From NCBI GenBank assembly GCA_009746045.1, contig RPFO01000165.1, positions 1,224,046 to 1,288,045 on the forward strand: a stretch of 64,000 bases of DNA, in the 5' to 3' direction. A model generated the notes under the pieces. That model was not told where the DNA came from. It ran no database searches and saw nothing but the letters and a program-made list of their open reading frames with translations. The stretch is from Mesostigma viride. Taxonomy: Eukaryota > Streptophyta > Mesostigmatophyceae > Mesostigmatales > Mesostigmataceae. A program made the position numbers and the translations under genes. Shown piece by piece: positions 52,431 to 64,000 of this stretch (within the stretch, counting starts at the first letter, position 1; the number at the start of each line of letters is the position of its first letter).

Positions 52431-52433
52431 AAC

Positions 52434-52475
52434 TCAGGGGTGGTAAAAAATACCACTTTTATCACTTGCCGCCTG
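52434..52475. repeat. Orphan CACTA-like left end
   Basis: CACTAGGAACTCAGGGGTG followed by GTAAAAAATACCACTTTTATCAC-type subterminal sequence, 42 bp. It matches the ends of the transposon in Z with one base change. No right end follows; F ORF1 sequence begins at once. It marks the junction between H and F. Confidence 0.75.
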
Positions 52476-53319
52476 CGACGGAGCGCGGGGCGGCAGTCGC
52501 CCCTACCACGCCCGTGGGTGGTGAAACCACCCAGGACCCTCTGGCAGGTCAGAGGGTCCAACCTCAGCAGCGGGCTCCCCCGCCCAGCGTGGGGGGCCAG
52601 GTGGCTGAGGAGGCCACCGGGGTCGCAGGGACCCCGGCGGCGACACCAGCGCCCGGGGTCGCAGGGACCCCGGTAGCGACGCCGGCGCCTCCGGCGCTGG
52701 CGGGGGATGCAGCCCCCATGGAGGGTGTCACTGGCACCTCCAGCGGCTCTGGGGGGCAGGCCCCCTCTAGCCGCAACAAGGACAAGGCCCTGGCAGGGCC
52801 GGAGGGGCCTCAGGGTCCCACCTTGGCTGGGCAGCAGCCAGCACAGCTGGAAGGCGATCTGGAAGGTCAGGACTTCATCACCCTGGGTGATGAGTCTGTG
52901 TGGCGTGCCATACAGGCTGCCACAGCCTCCTTCCGTGGGCTGGCCGACCGGAGCCAGCAGATGCACGTCGCGGAGGCGGGTAGCCTGGTGTGTGCGATTA
53001 TCACGCACATCCTGGGCTTGCCCAACCTCCAAGCGGGCACACGCAGGGTGTGCGACGATTTGCTGCCTGCCCTGCAGGCTCTCCTCTCAGGAAGGAGGGT
53101 GCAGGGTAACAGGGTTCGCCTGGTGCGACTCCTGGAGCTCCTGCACAATGCCATCCTGTCAGGGGCGGGTAGGTGGTTGCCTACCTGGCTGCATCATGAT
53201 TTTACTAACCCTACTGACGATGAAGTGTCTCTCTCTCTCCCACTTTCCATGATTGGGAGGAGGCCCGCAGCAGGAGGCGGGAAGTCACACATACTCACAC
53301 CCCCACCCAGCCCACCCCT

Positions 53320-55449
<2,130 letters not shown>

Positions 55450-55961
55450 TGTCAAGAATCCTGTCTTGAATATGCCCATTATGCTGACCGTGCAGAAATC
55501 TATAATACGGGCAACTGTATTCGAGCCCTAATTAACAAATAGATATGCTCGGATAGTAGTACCTAAGTGGGATTTGTCCTACGTGAACGGACACTATGAC
55601 TATGTGCCAAGTTGTACAATGGCACTAGGACCATTGGTCACTATCTTCACCAGATTATAGTATTGTGTCATGTGCATGTCATACCATGCCGTACCGAGTC
55701 ATGCATGCGCATGCACCATGTTCCAACATACCAGCTGTCGTTATCGACCCATTGTCGGCCCATGCGCATACCAGGGCCGCCGCCACCACTCACCTACCAT
55801 AATTACCAATGTTCACGCTACCTTGAGGTAGCCATGAAAAGCCACACCATATGGACGTAATAAATAATTTTCCTGGCTCCTGACGCTTAAGTCGGCAATG
55901 ATTCACCACCTACAAATTATTAATTTAAGTCCCCATAATAATAACCCCATGCCCTTTAACA
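55450..55961 (+). repeat. G 5' LTR
   Basis: TGTCAAGAATCCTG... to ...ATGCCCTTTAACA. An AATAAA-like AATAAATAA is at about 55859. The left end happens to read on in the F frame to a stop at 55542. Confidence 0.93.
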
Positions 55962-57608
55962 TGGCATCGGAGGTCCGGGGCAAGATTTTTCAAGGGAATT
56001 AACCAACCTCTAAGCGGCAGCTCACATTTTATTGAGCGCCTTGATCATCGTTAATATTTTCATATACGGAGCAGCTTGGTCGAATTCTTGTACTTGATAC
56101 GACCATGATTATGGCGCAGATGCTACCGTGAAATTCAAGGCTTTCAATCGACTTACTTCAATGTGTGGTAACACCAAATATTCGGGGTGACACCTACCGT
56201 CGCTAAAATCCGTCAAGAATTTCCCAAGCTCCGGTGCGCAGGCCAGATCTACGCTTTTATAGTTATATATGCCCGAAACTGATCAAACGCCAACATTTCG
56301 GTGATGGGGACGTCGGCACTGAAGCCTGGCACTCAAAAGGTGCCGGCTCTGGTTCCAGGCAGCGCCAGTGATTTTTTACCTGGCAGCACATTTTTGGCCG
56401 AGTGTAGTGCGTTCAATCGGCGTGGGGTCACTGACGGGCTCCCACTGAGCCGCGCGAGCTGTGAGCATCGACGAGAAATCGGCGGAGCTGTTTACCTCAA
56501 GAATTTTTCATGAGAACCGGTCTTTCTTTTGTACCGGCACCATTTCGCGTGGCATCAACATTCTTTTGGGCGCATTCTTTTAAACCGGAATTCTTTTTAA
56601 ACGGTCATCACTTCAAGAGCCCAGAGCCTGCCATGCTCCAAGTTTCCAAGAAAAAGGGGAACATTCCCTGGGTCCTGCTCTCAAGGCCAGCCTGCTGACA
56701 CAGCTGCACACCACACTAAGGAGGGTGCTCACTAACCCCCACGTTGTTTTCAGCACTAGTTGCAGTTTTATAATTCAGACACATTTAACTAGTTGCAGGC
56801 ACCACTAGCAGCAGTAACAGCTAGTTGCATTATCACGTGCCAGCACTAGACACCCACTAGCAACCAGTTGCCCCATAATGTAAGCAGCAGTAACAGCACA
56901 GTCCCATCAGCACCATCACACTGGCATCAACAAGCACAGCAGGCAACACCAGCAGGAACAGAGTACACTGCATAGTCCATGCAGGCAGCTACCCACACTT
57001 GCCTAGCCAGCAAGGAGAAGTAGTAGCACCCAGCAGCACATGCATGACTCTCCACCACAGGCGTAGAGTAGATAGTAGCTGCAGTCAGCTGCACGCACTT
57101 GTCTAGCTAGCAAGTAGCAGTCCAGCAACCAGCTCTACATCCTCACGTCACAGTTCACCTTGTAGTAGTTGCAGTAAGTTGCATCAAAACCTGTTGGCAA
57201 ACAAGTCAAAGTAGCACTACCAGCACCACACAAGAAACTGTACCCACACACAGCATAGATCGTGTGTGCACACACAACAGCTGACGTCACCGGTTTACCA
57301 GCCGCTACCAGTTCCCAACGTTTCGAGCTGCAACCCTGGCATCAACCAGTACCGGCTACAGTCTGCATCCAGCCTCAACACTGAGCAACCAGTCTTTCCA
57401 GTTTAAGAGCCTGTTTCCAGTTTGGCTCCACCCTCGTGTGGCGCACTCCATGTGACAATATGGGGCTACACAACCTTGCCCTCATTTTTCTTGCTGTTTT
57501 ATATCAAGACCAGGGTGTCGTGTAAGGAGGGAATCCACTTAGGTACCCGACTACCCTCGCCCAGGATCTAGCATTTGTATTTATAGACAGCATCATGTGC
57601 AAGGAGGG
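55962..57608 (+). other. G internal region, noncoding
   Basis: Begins with the primer site TGGCATCGGAGG and ends with the PPT AAGGAGGG (57601-57608). A TATATATG box is near 56265. The stretch 56700-57300 is rich in AGCAGTAACAGC and CAACCAG-type short repeats. No gene is seen. Confidence 0.65.
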
Positions 57609-59861
57609 TGTCAAGAATCCTGTCTTGAATATGCCCATTATGCTGACCGTGCAGAAATCTATAATACGGGCAACTGTATTCGAGCCCTAATTAACAAATA
57701 GATATGCTCGGATAGTAGTACCTAAGTGGGATTTGTCCTACGTGAACGGACACTATGACTATGTGCCAAGTTGTACAATGGCACTAGGACCATTGGTCAC
57801 TATCTTCACCAGATTATAGTATTGTGTCATGTGCATGTCATACCATGCCGTACCGAGTCATGCATGCGCATGCACCATGTTCCAACATACCAGCTGTCGT
57901 TATCGACCCATTGTCGGCCCATGCGCATACCAGGGCCGCCGCCACCACTCACCTACCATAATTACCAATGTTCACGCTACCTTGAGGTAGCCATGAAAAG
58001 CCACACCATATGGACGTAATAAATAATTTTCCTGGCTCCTGACGCTTAAGTCGGCAATGATTCACCACCTACAAATTATTAATTTAACCCGTGTTTTTTT
58101 ACAACGCGATACATCGCGTTGTAGGGTTAGAACGCGATGTATCGCGTTGTAATCTGACACGTGGCAAACCTATTAAACATGCGATTTTTGGTCTGAAACT
58201 TTCAAGATAGGTCAGAAACATCTCATAGAATTCAAGAAAAAATCCTGGTATTTTTGGTATTTTTTTTGTGACAGCTGCAAACAAATATGTACCACTGAAA
58301 TCAGGCATTTTCGCGGGACGAAGGTGAAGACGACGGCGATGGCGGCAGGTAGATCTCGCCAGTTTTCGCGCGAATTTCAGTGGCTGTTGGGTGGCACGAC
58401 CATGATGATGCGTTCAAAGGTTGATAATTAGGTTTCTACGAGTTTGTTGAGGTACTGGGGCAAAGGAAACGTAGTTTTTTCCAGTTTCTCACCCAACTTT
58501 CATGCGGAAACCCTGGAAACCGGCATACATATTATTACGTCAAGACTCGGGTCTGCTGCGGCACCATGCTTGGTATTTCCATGGTGTTTCGACTTCTTAA
58601 CACATGTTTATTCATTCCGAACGTCCGGACTCTCGGCTAAACCGAGAATTGTGCAGACTTTTATTGGGTAGCGCCGGGCATGATGGTGCCTGCAAATAGC
58701 GTAAGGCGTGACCGTGGCTATTGCTACGGTATGCTGTATTTTCCTGGAAATGGCCTCTGCCACCGGCTCAATAGTGCTTGCAGGCGTAAGTATATCGTGT
58801 TTCTACCTAGTTTCTGCCAGTTTTCCACTTATTTCTACCGACCTCTGCCCAGCCTCTCTAAGACCGCCATCCTACTCGACGTTGCTTGCATGTCAGCCAT
58901 AGCAGGTTGCAGTTGTGCAGTATTTAGGTGCTGTATACGTCGTCAAGCCGTGCATATATCGTGAGGATTGGATGTTGATGGTTTATACTGCGTTGATTGT
59001 GCAAGAAGACCAGCTAGGTGCCCATAATCATGGTGTATAATCATGTGTTGTTAGCATCTTGCCACCATTTGCTAGCATGCATTCCAGCGTCATCTTTGCC
59101 TGCATGTAAGCTCATGGATCACTCAACCTATCCAAGCCTTGCATTTCACGTGCCTCTTTCTTTCAGTATTGCACGCGTTATGGAATGAAAACCCAGCACC
59201 TCCGTTCCCACGAGGCATGTGCTCAACACGTTGTGAGAGTGGATGATGCTTTGGCTATGGCTGCCTGATTCAGTCATATTAGGTCATCCAGTCATGATGT
59301 TTGATGCATGTTTGATGCTGTATAACTTATACAACACCTATTTTCAACGTTTTGACCCTCCAAGCTCACTATGGCCCCGTTTATGGGGCTCATGTCGTTG
59401 CGTCATGTTGTGAAGGGCTCTCATTTTTCCCACTGCGTTGTACTGCGTTGTAATTGTGATGCTAATGAAAAATAGCTCCAGTGGCCCAATGGGCCTGAGT
59501 TTTGTTTCACAGAGCCTGCATATGTTGCCCATAGCTCGTGCAAGAAGCCAGATTTTTTTCATGAACCATTTGTGAATAAGCACATGACTTGTGACCTAGG
59601 GTCAAGAAATCGCGGTCATGGTCAGACCCCCCTGTATTCAAACCAGTGTATCTCTCTAATGAATAAGCATTTTGTAGGTCTGAGTAGCTCAAAAAATCCT
59701 TTGATTTATGGGCTTTCAGGAAAGTATATACATGACCATGAAAAAAAATTTTCCTTAGGTGCTATACGCGTTCTAAAAAAAGCTTACAACGCTATATATC
59801 GCGTTCTAATTAAAAAAACACGGGTTAAGTCCCCATAATAATAACCCCATGCCCTTTAACA
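57609..59861 (+). repeat. G 3' LTR, split by a piggyBac-like element
   Basis: Without 58088-59824 and one TTAA the LTR is 512 bp, the same as the 5' LTR. Confidence 0.9.
58088..59824. mobile_element. Non-autonomous piggyBac-like DNA element
   Basis: Ends read inward as CCCGTGTTTTTTT on both sides, flanked by TTAA (58084-58087, 59825-59828), the defining target of piggyBac transposons. Inside each end is a palindrome of the type ACAACGCGATACATCGCGTTGT. 1,737 bp, no transposase; the ORFs at 58444-58671 and 58680-58964 carry no recognised motif. Confidence 0.82.
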
Positions 59862-59866
59862 GGTCA

Positions 59867-61627
59867 TATGCTGACAGAGCTCTGTGGTCCACCCGGTTGT
59901 GCCAAGTCCTCAACAGGAGGCCACTCATGAAAACCCCACAAGGGGTGATCATTACACCAGATGGATTGCATGCAGGCATTTATCCACCTGAGGTACTAGC
60001 CCTATACAACGCACAGCGAGCACAGACAGCTAGCAGGTTAGCTGTCAAGGATGCAAAGCATCCACGTCCCACCTTCAGAGAAGGGGATCAGGTCCTATTC
60101 TACAAGGAGTCGGGACTAGGCAAGGTGGGTACCTGGCATGGGCCAGCCACCATCCTAAAGTTTAACACCACTGGCAGGATAGTGCTAGTTAAACACAATG
60201 ACACGGGAAAGATTCACAGGTGTTCACCTCACAGGATGAAATTGTATTTTCCAACTGTGTCAGACGTGGCAGAGGAGGAAGAGCTGTTGGCCGACAGCCC
60301 TGTACAGTTGCCTGGCATCCCAGCGTTGCCCAGTGAGTGGTTGTTTGGAACACCCACTGGTGAGTGTGAGAGCCACACCCACTGTGACACCCAGGTCACC
60401 CTTGATGATTGTAGGCAGTCACTGCAGGCTTGGCCCCCTGCAGCAGAGGGTCACATTGGCAAAACAGGTGATCAGCAACCTATCACCTCTTCAAGTGTGA
60501 ACATAGCTCAGCCACTAGCTGCACCTTCCAAACGCAGCCTAGCAGACGCTGTTCGCATTTTACAAGCAGCTCATAGAGCTAAAGCTCAAACTGCTGCAGG
60601 ATCAGCTAAGGTGGGGAAGGTTGGGCAGCATGACAATAGCCCATTTATGGTTGCAGTGGACACACAAGCCCAGGTCAGCATTATCAGTGCCCTGGCTGTG
60701 CCCCATATGCCTTTGGAACCTTCACCCTGGCACCATGTGGCTGATTTTTCAGGGCAGTCATCCCTCAAGGTACTAGGTCAGGTCATGTTGACTATACTCG
60801 GTATCCCCACTCCTTTTCAGGTATTGGAAGGTTATAAAGGGAATGCTTTGTTGGGGGATCCTTTTCTCTGTTACCCTGGTGTCATTATCTCCAGTGATAG
60901 ATTATCCATCCAGGACCTGGGTGGTGTTGATCTGAATCATTTCAAAATTTCTCTTGAAAAACTTCTTAACACCAACATTGCTTCTGTAAAATTTGCTACA
61001 CCCAAGTATGCCCCAGGGCAAGAACCCTGTGTGGCAGATTTGGTTCACAACCAAAAACTTCATCCCACCTCATTTGGATTGGGCAAGCATGATGTGGCTA
61101 AAATGTCTCCTCTTTCTTATGAACAGATAGAGCAAGACTGTCGCACACACATAGGATTCCTAAAATGGGTGGAGGCCTTCAACAAGGCCAGGGAAGAATG
61201 GGTAGTGCCAGATCCTCTTAGCCCTTCTCATACTCCACCTGTCACACCTATTGACAAAAAGCCTGCAGGGTGCAAGCACTTGCGCCTGAAGTTTGTGTGT
61301 AAACATAAGCCAGCAGCAGATGGGTCAGTCATTTTCCATGCTAGACCTTGTGTGACAGAGTTCAAGGGCACCACTGATCTGACAGAGGCAGAGTTGTACA
61401 CGCCAGGCATTCAGCAAACATCCCTCAAAATCTTGCTGTCTGTCTTTGTGGGTCATCTCAATGATGGGGATGATTATGTATGTAAGGCTACAGACATTAA
61501 ACGGGCTTTCTTGAAAGGCTCACCTGAGATAGCACAGCAAGTGTGGCATGGTCAGGTGTATGTAGTCTCCACTCCCAGAGTTTGGGCAAAACAGAGGGGA
61601 TTCATAAGTGTTTGCTCAATTTCATAA
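59867..61627 (+). CDS. F ORF2 continued: integrase end, protease-like domain, RT start
   Basis: Continues the ORF2 frame after G. Integrase C-terminal part: LNRRPLMKTPQG, FREGDQVLFYKESG, TWHGPATILKFNTTG, KIHRCSPHRMKLYF. A retropepsin-like domain lies about 60640-60870, with FMVAVDTQAQVSII (Gly of DTG replaced by Gln), HVADFSGQSSLKVLGQ and NALLGDPFL. RT of copia type begins near 61275: LRLKFVCKHKPAADGSVI, RPCVTEFKGTTDLTEAELY, ATDIKRAFLKGSPEIAQQV. It stops at 61627 before the YVDD motif, so the element is cut at its 3' side. Whether the protease is active is uncertain. Confidence 0.75.
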   Translation, partial: YADRALWSTRLCQVLNRRPLMKTPQGVIITPDGLHAGIYPPEVLALYNAQRAQTASRLAVKDAKHPRPTFREGDQVLFYKESGLGKVGTWHGPATILKFNTTGRIVLVKHNDTGKIHRCSPHRMKLYFPTVSDVAEEEELLADSPVQLPGIPALPSEWLFGTPTGECESHTHCDTQVTLDDCRQSLQAWPPAAEGHIGKTGDQQPITSSSVNIAQPLAAPSKRSLADAVRILQAAHRAKAQTAAGSAKVGKVGQHDNSPFMVAVDTQAQVSIISALAVPHMPLEPSPWHHVADFSGQSSLKVLGQVMLTILGIPTPFQVLEGYKGNALLGDPFLCYPGVIISSDRLSIQDLGGVDLNHFKISLEKLLNTNIASVKFATPKYAPGQEPCVADLVHNQKLHPTSFGLGKHDVAKMSPLSYEQIEQDCRTHIGFLKWVEAFNKAREEWVVPDPLSPSHTPPVTPIDKKPAGCKHLRLKFVCKHKPAADGSVIFHARPCVTEFKGTTDLTEAELYTPGIQQTSLKILLSVFVGHLNDGDDYVCKATDIKRAFLKGSPEIAQQVWHGQVYVVSTPRVWAKQRGFISVCSIS

Positions 61628-61700
61628 ATTTTACTCAATTTTTCCACATGTGATTAAATCCTTATATTTGTCAATAAAGCAGGGGTCATCCAGCCTTCAG
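61628..61700. other. Junction of F remnant and tandem repeat
   Basis: AT-rich noncoding, partly like the end of the 173-bp repeat unit. Confidence 0.4.
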
Positions 61701-62565
61701 ACCATGAAAATAGACCACCCACAAAAATTGGGCTCATTCTGAGCTCAAATGGTGACATGTGACAGCATACATGTGCAGTTTTTCGTCATTTTCCCCCTTT
61801 TCTTACATGAAACAAATATGAATAGTGAACAAATGAACTCATATCAGGCTGGATTCTTGCAGGCAGCATTTATACCATGAAAATAGACCACCCACAAAAA
61901 TTGGGCTCATTCTGAGCTCAAATGGTGACATGTGACAGCATACATGTGCAGTTTTTCGTCATTTTCCCCCTTTTCTTACATGAAACAAATATGAACAGTG
62001 GACAAATGAACTCATATCAGGCTGGGTTCTTGCAGGCAGCATCTAGACCATGAAAATAGACCACCCACAAAAATTGGGCTCATTTTGAGCTCAAATGGTG
62101 ACATGTGACAGCATACATGTGCAGTTTTTCGTCATTTTCCCCCTTTTCTTACATGAAACAAATATGAATAGTGAACAAATGAACTCATATCAGGCTGGAT
62201 TCTTGCAGGCAGCATGTAGACCATGAAAATAGACCACCCACAAAAATTGGGCTCATTCTGAGCTCAAATGGTGACATGTGACAGCATACATGTGCAGTTT
62301 TTCGTCATTTTCCCCCTTTTCTTACATGAAACAAATATGAATAGTGAACAAATGAACTCATATCAGGCTGGATTCTTGCAGGCAGCATTTATACCATGAA
62401 AATAGACTGTTTACAGCTCAAAAGGTGACAAATGAAAGGAAAACAATGCAGTTTGATGCCATTGCCACTGTTCTCTTGAATAAAACATTTTTGTGCGACC
62501 AAATGAACTCGATCGATCATGTCAGGCTGGAAACTTGCAAGCATCAACTGAATCATGAAACTTCA
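61701..62565. repeat. 173-bp tandem repeat array
   Basis: Unit starts ACCATGAAAATAGACCACCC at 61701, 61874, 62047 and 62220, a period of exactly 173 bp with few differences. A fifth, clearly diverged copy runs from 62393 to about 62565. Each unit holds TGACATGTGACAGCATACAT. No ORF. Confidence 0.95.
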
Positions 62566-62753
62566 TGATTCAATCTGAGATGAAATGGGATGGCACAAGA
62601 GCAACCCAGGCCATCGACAAGGCACATGTCTCGGCTGCCAGTGGCACGCCACGTACTCTTTCAGTCCAGCATGAATATACAATAAGTACTAAGACATCAC
62701 CTTCTACTAGAAGCACTGGCTCACTTAATAATACATCAGAAACTAGTATAAGC
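62566..62753. other. Intergenic sequence
   Basis: Region after the last repeat copy and before the stop of the minus-strand gene. Nothing recognised. Confidence 0.4.
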
Positions 62754-63475
62754 TTAGCTGGTAAACCAGTCATTGCTCATAGTCCAGTCATTGGAGAAGT
62801 TTGGCCACTGCTGCAATGGGCGGCCGACACCATAGTTGGGCGGAGCTGACACGGATGATGGCACCCACGTGGTCACCGGGCGCCATCGTGGCACGGGCGT
62901 CGTGTTCCCAGACATGGCCAGTGTCGCAATTGAGTTGAGCGCAGCCACCGCCACAGAGACCGTGCCAGAGAAGGGGTCAATGGATGGGAGCCGGCGTCCA
63001 CCAACCTGCACACCACCACCCAGCACATCAAGCCAGCATGCCTTAGGGCACGGTATATGAAGGAATAATCAACAAACCAAACAAATATATCCTATATACT
63101 CCAACAAACTATTCACAAAGGCAGATTATGTTGATTCAAAGAAATCACAATAGGAAAGGACATACCTGGGGAAGTTGCATCTGAGCCAGCATTTGCTGCA
63201 CTTGCGCGAGGGGCGCTACTTCGGCGTCCCCGTCAATTACTCGTGTAGTCGTTGTAGCGGCAGGGAGTGGGAGGCGATAGTGTTGCTGTTGTTGCAGCAG
63301 CTGCTGCAGTTGCTGCAGCACCAGCTGCTGCGGATGCTGCTGCTGTAGCAGCTGTTGCTGCATCGGCGGCTGCAGCAGCTGCTGTAGTTGCTGGTGCGGC
63401 GGCGGCGGCTGCTGCTGCAGCTGCTGTAGGAGCTGCTGCAGCAGCTGCTGCTGCTGTGGCGGCGGCGCCGGCTGC

Positions 63476-63520
<45 letters not shown>

Positions 63521-63667
63521 AGGAGCTGTGAGAGCTGCAGCAGCTGCTGTGGCTGCAGCAGCTGCTGCGGCGGCGGCTCCTGCTGCTGCTGTTGCAAAGG
63601 CTGCTGCTGCTGCTGCATTTGCTGCTGCTGCTGCTGCTGCTGTAGGAGCTGCTGCTGCTGCTGTTGG

Positions 63668-63712
<45 letters not shown>

Positions 63713-64000
63713 TGTTCCATCTTCTGCATCTTGCGTTGCAGCTGCGCAACCTCCGCGTTGTACTGCTTGTGCTGGTCCGCGACAGTGCGGCGTAGCTTCG
63801 CTACTTCTTGGTCCGAGTCGCGTTCTTCACCCGAGTCATCGCAGCGTACATATACCGAGCTCGAGGGAGGCCTCTTGTTGCGAACACCACTCGCCCTGGC
63901 TTCGGTGCTCGGCTTGACTGGCACTTGAACACCGCACTTGGGCTCTGCAGTTGGCTGCTGGCTGTCCGCCTTCACACGCTTGGAGCGTGTGGGGTGAACC
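62754..64000 (-). CDS. Polyglutamine protein gene (putative host gene, 5' end outside window)
   Basis: Two exons are proposed on the minus strand: 64000-63166 and 63005-62754, with a 160-bp intron (donor CCCCAG|GTATGT, acceptor GTGTGCAG). Both exons are in phase 0. Exon 1 starts upstream of the window, with basic TRSKRVK (possible nuclear signal) and acidic CDDSGEERDSDQE. A coiled coil (EVAKLRRTVADQHKQYNAEV) runs into about 170 residues dominated by Gln with Leu/Pro. Exon 2 encodes 83 residues (LPSIDPFSGTVSVAVAALN ... GRPLQQWPNFSNDWTM) and ends with TAA. If the intron is not used, the frame stops at 63145. It could be a transcriptional regulator, but no DNA-binding domain is visible. Confidence 0.5.
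63261..63720 (-). repeat. CAG/CTG repeat tract in the polyglutamine gene
   Basis: About 460 bp of CTG/TTG units on the plus strand, longest pure runs at about 63475-63519 and 63669-63708. Broken by CGG and GTTG units. Confidence 0.95.

Larger units (their letters stand above)
50565..52433 (-). mobile_element. Element H: F-family retroelement fragment
   Basis: Minus-strand remnants in order: end of a gag-like ORF (52430-52362), integrase (52084-51236), integrase C-terminal domain (51153-50869), protease (about 50745-50565). The same order occurs in F. E cuts it within the protease. Right limit is the CACTA-like end at 52434. No LTR seen. Confidence 0.7.
55450..59861 (+). mobile_element. Element G: non-autonomous LTR retroelement (TRIM/LARD-like)
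   Basis: 512-bp LTRs: 55450-55961, and 57609-58087 plus 59829-59861 (split by a piggyBac-like element). Duplication GGTCA at 55445-55449 and 59862-59866. The internal part (55962-57608) has no coding capacity but keeps a primer site and PPT. The orientation is given by these two sites. F is in frame without it. Confidence 0.92.

Noticed and set aside
61701-62400. Possible CRISPR-like array
   Set aside because: The 173-bp units are contiguous tandem copies without unique spacers, in eukaryotic DNA.
63267-63917. Plus-strand poly-Ala ORF
   Set aside because: Antisense of the polyQ tract; the minus frame has non-repetitive flanks, splice signals and charged coiled-coil sequence.

Overview
The window is repeat-rich eukaryotic nuclear DNA made almost wholly of nested transposable elements. 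Ty3/gypsy and copia retrotransposons, CACTA, hAT-like and piggyBac-like DNA elements, minisatellites and GT-AG intron signals all point to a eukaryote. Plant-type chromovirus and copia elements together with GC-rich copia codon use suggest a green alga or another plant-lineage organism; the species cannot be fixed from the sequence. Only one possible host gene is seen, a polyglutamine protein on the minus strand at the right edge.

Nesting from the outside in. H (minus, 50565-52433) is a decayed retroelement. E (minus) begins about 50564 inside H and runs off the left edge. Two elements split E: Z, a 14-kb Ty3/gypsy element (494-14554, target duplication CCCTT), and D (15422-49775, duplication CACGT). 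Z carries a 3.3-kb CACTA-like element in pol (6376-9642). D holds the truncated element A (from 16948) and a hAT-like element (47456-48924). A is split by a 15.5-kb CACTA-like element (17864-33387) and by J (35336-47241, CCAGG). The CACTA-like element contains M (18765-28485), which contains copia L (18788-25151, GTTAG). J contains copia-like K (39181-43683, TTTCC). To the right, F (plus, 52476 to about 61627) is split by the non-autonomous LTR element G (55450-59861, GGTCA), which carries a piggyBac-like element (58088-59824, TTAA). Four host reading frames (Z pol, A ORF1, E ORF1, F ORF2) become continuous when the insert and one duplication copy are left out, which supports the boundaries.

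Most notable biology. (1) Z has, before gag, a small ORF with the RNase H1 N-terminal hybrid-binding / caulimovirus viroplasmin fold, lying inside a well-formed potential intron. The same G8-A-G polypurine string occurs at the gag-pol junction, in mid-pol and at the 3' PPT. An extra GC-rich ORF lies after integrase. (2) F and H share an unusual pol: order gag-integrase-protease-RT, a DD29E integrase spacing, and a retropepsin-like motif reading DTQ or DTN rather than DTG/DSG. (3) LTRs of D, A and J end AGTTA...TAACT rather than TG...CA. (4) Both CACTA-like elements made 2-bp target duplications.

The coordinates of LTRs, target duplications and terminal repeats are read directly. Family assignments come from motifs, without database searches.
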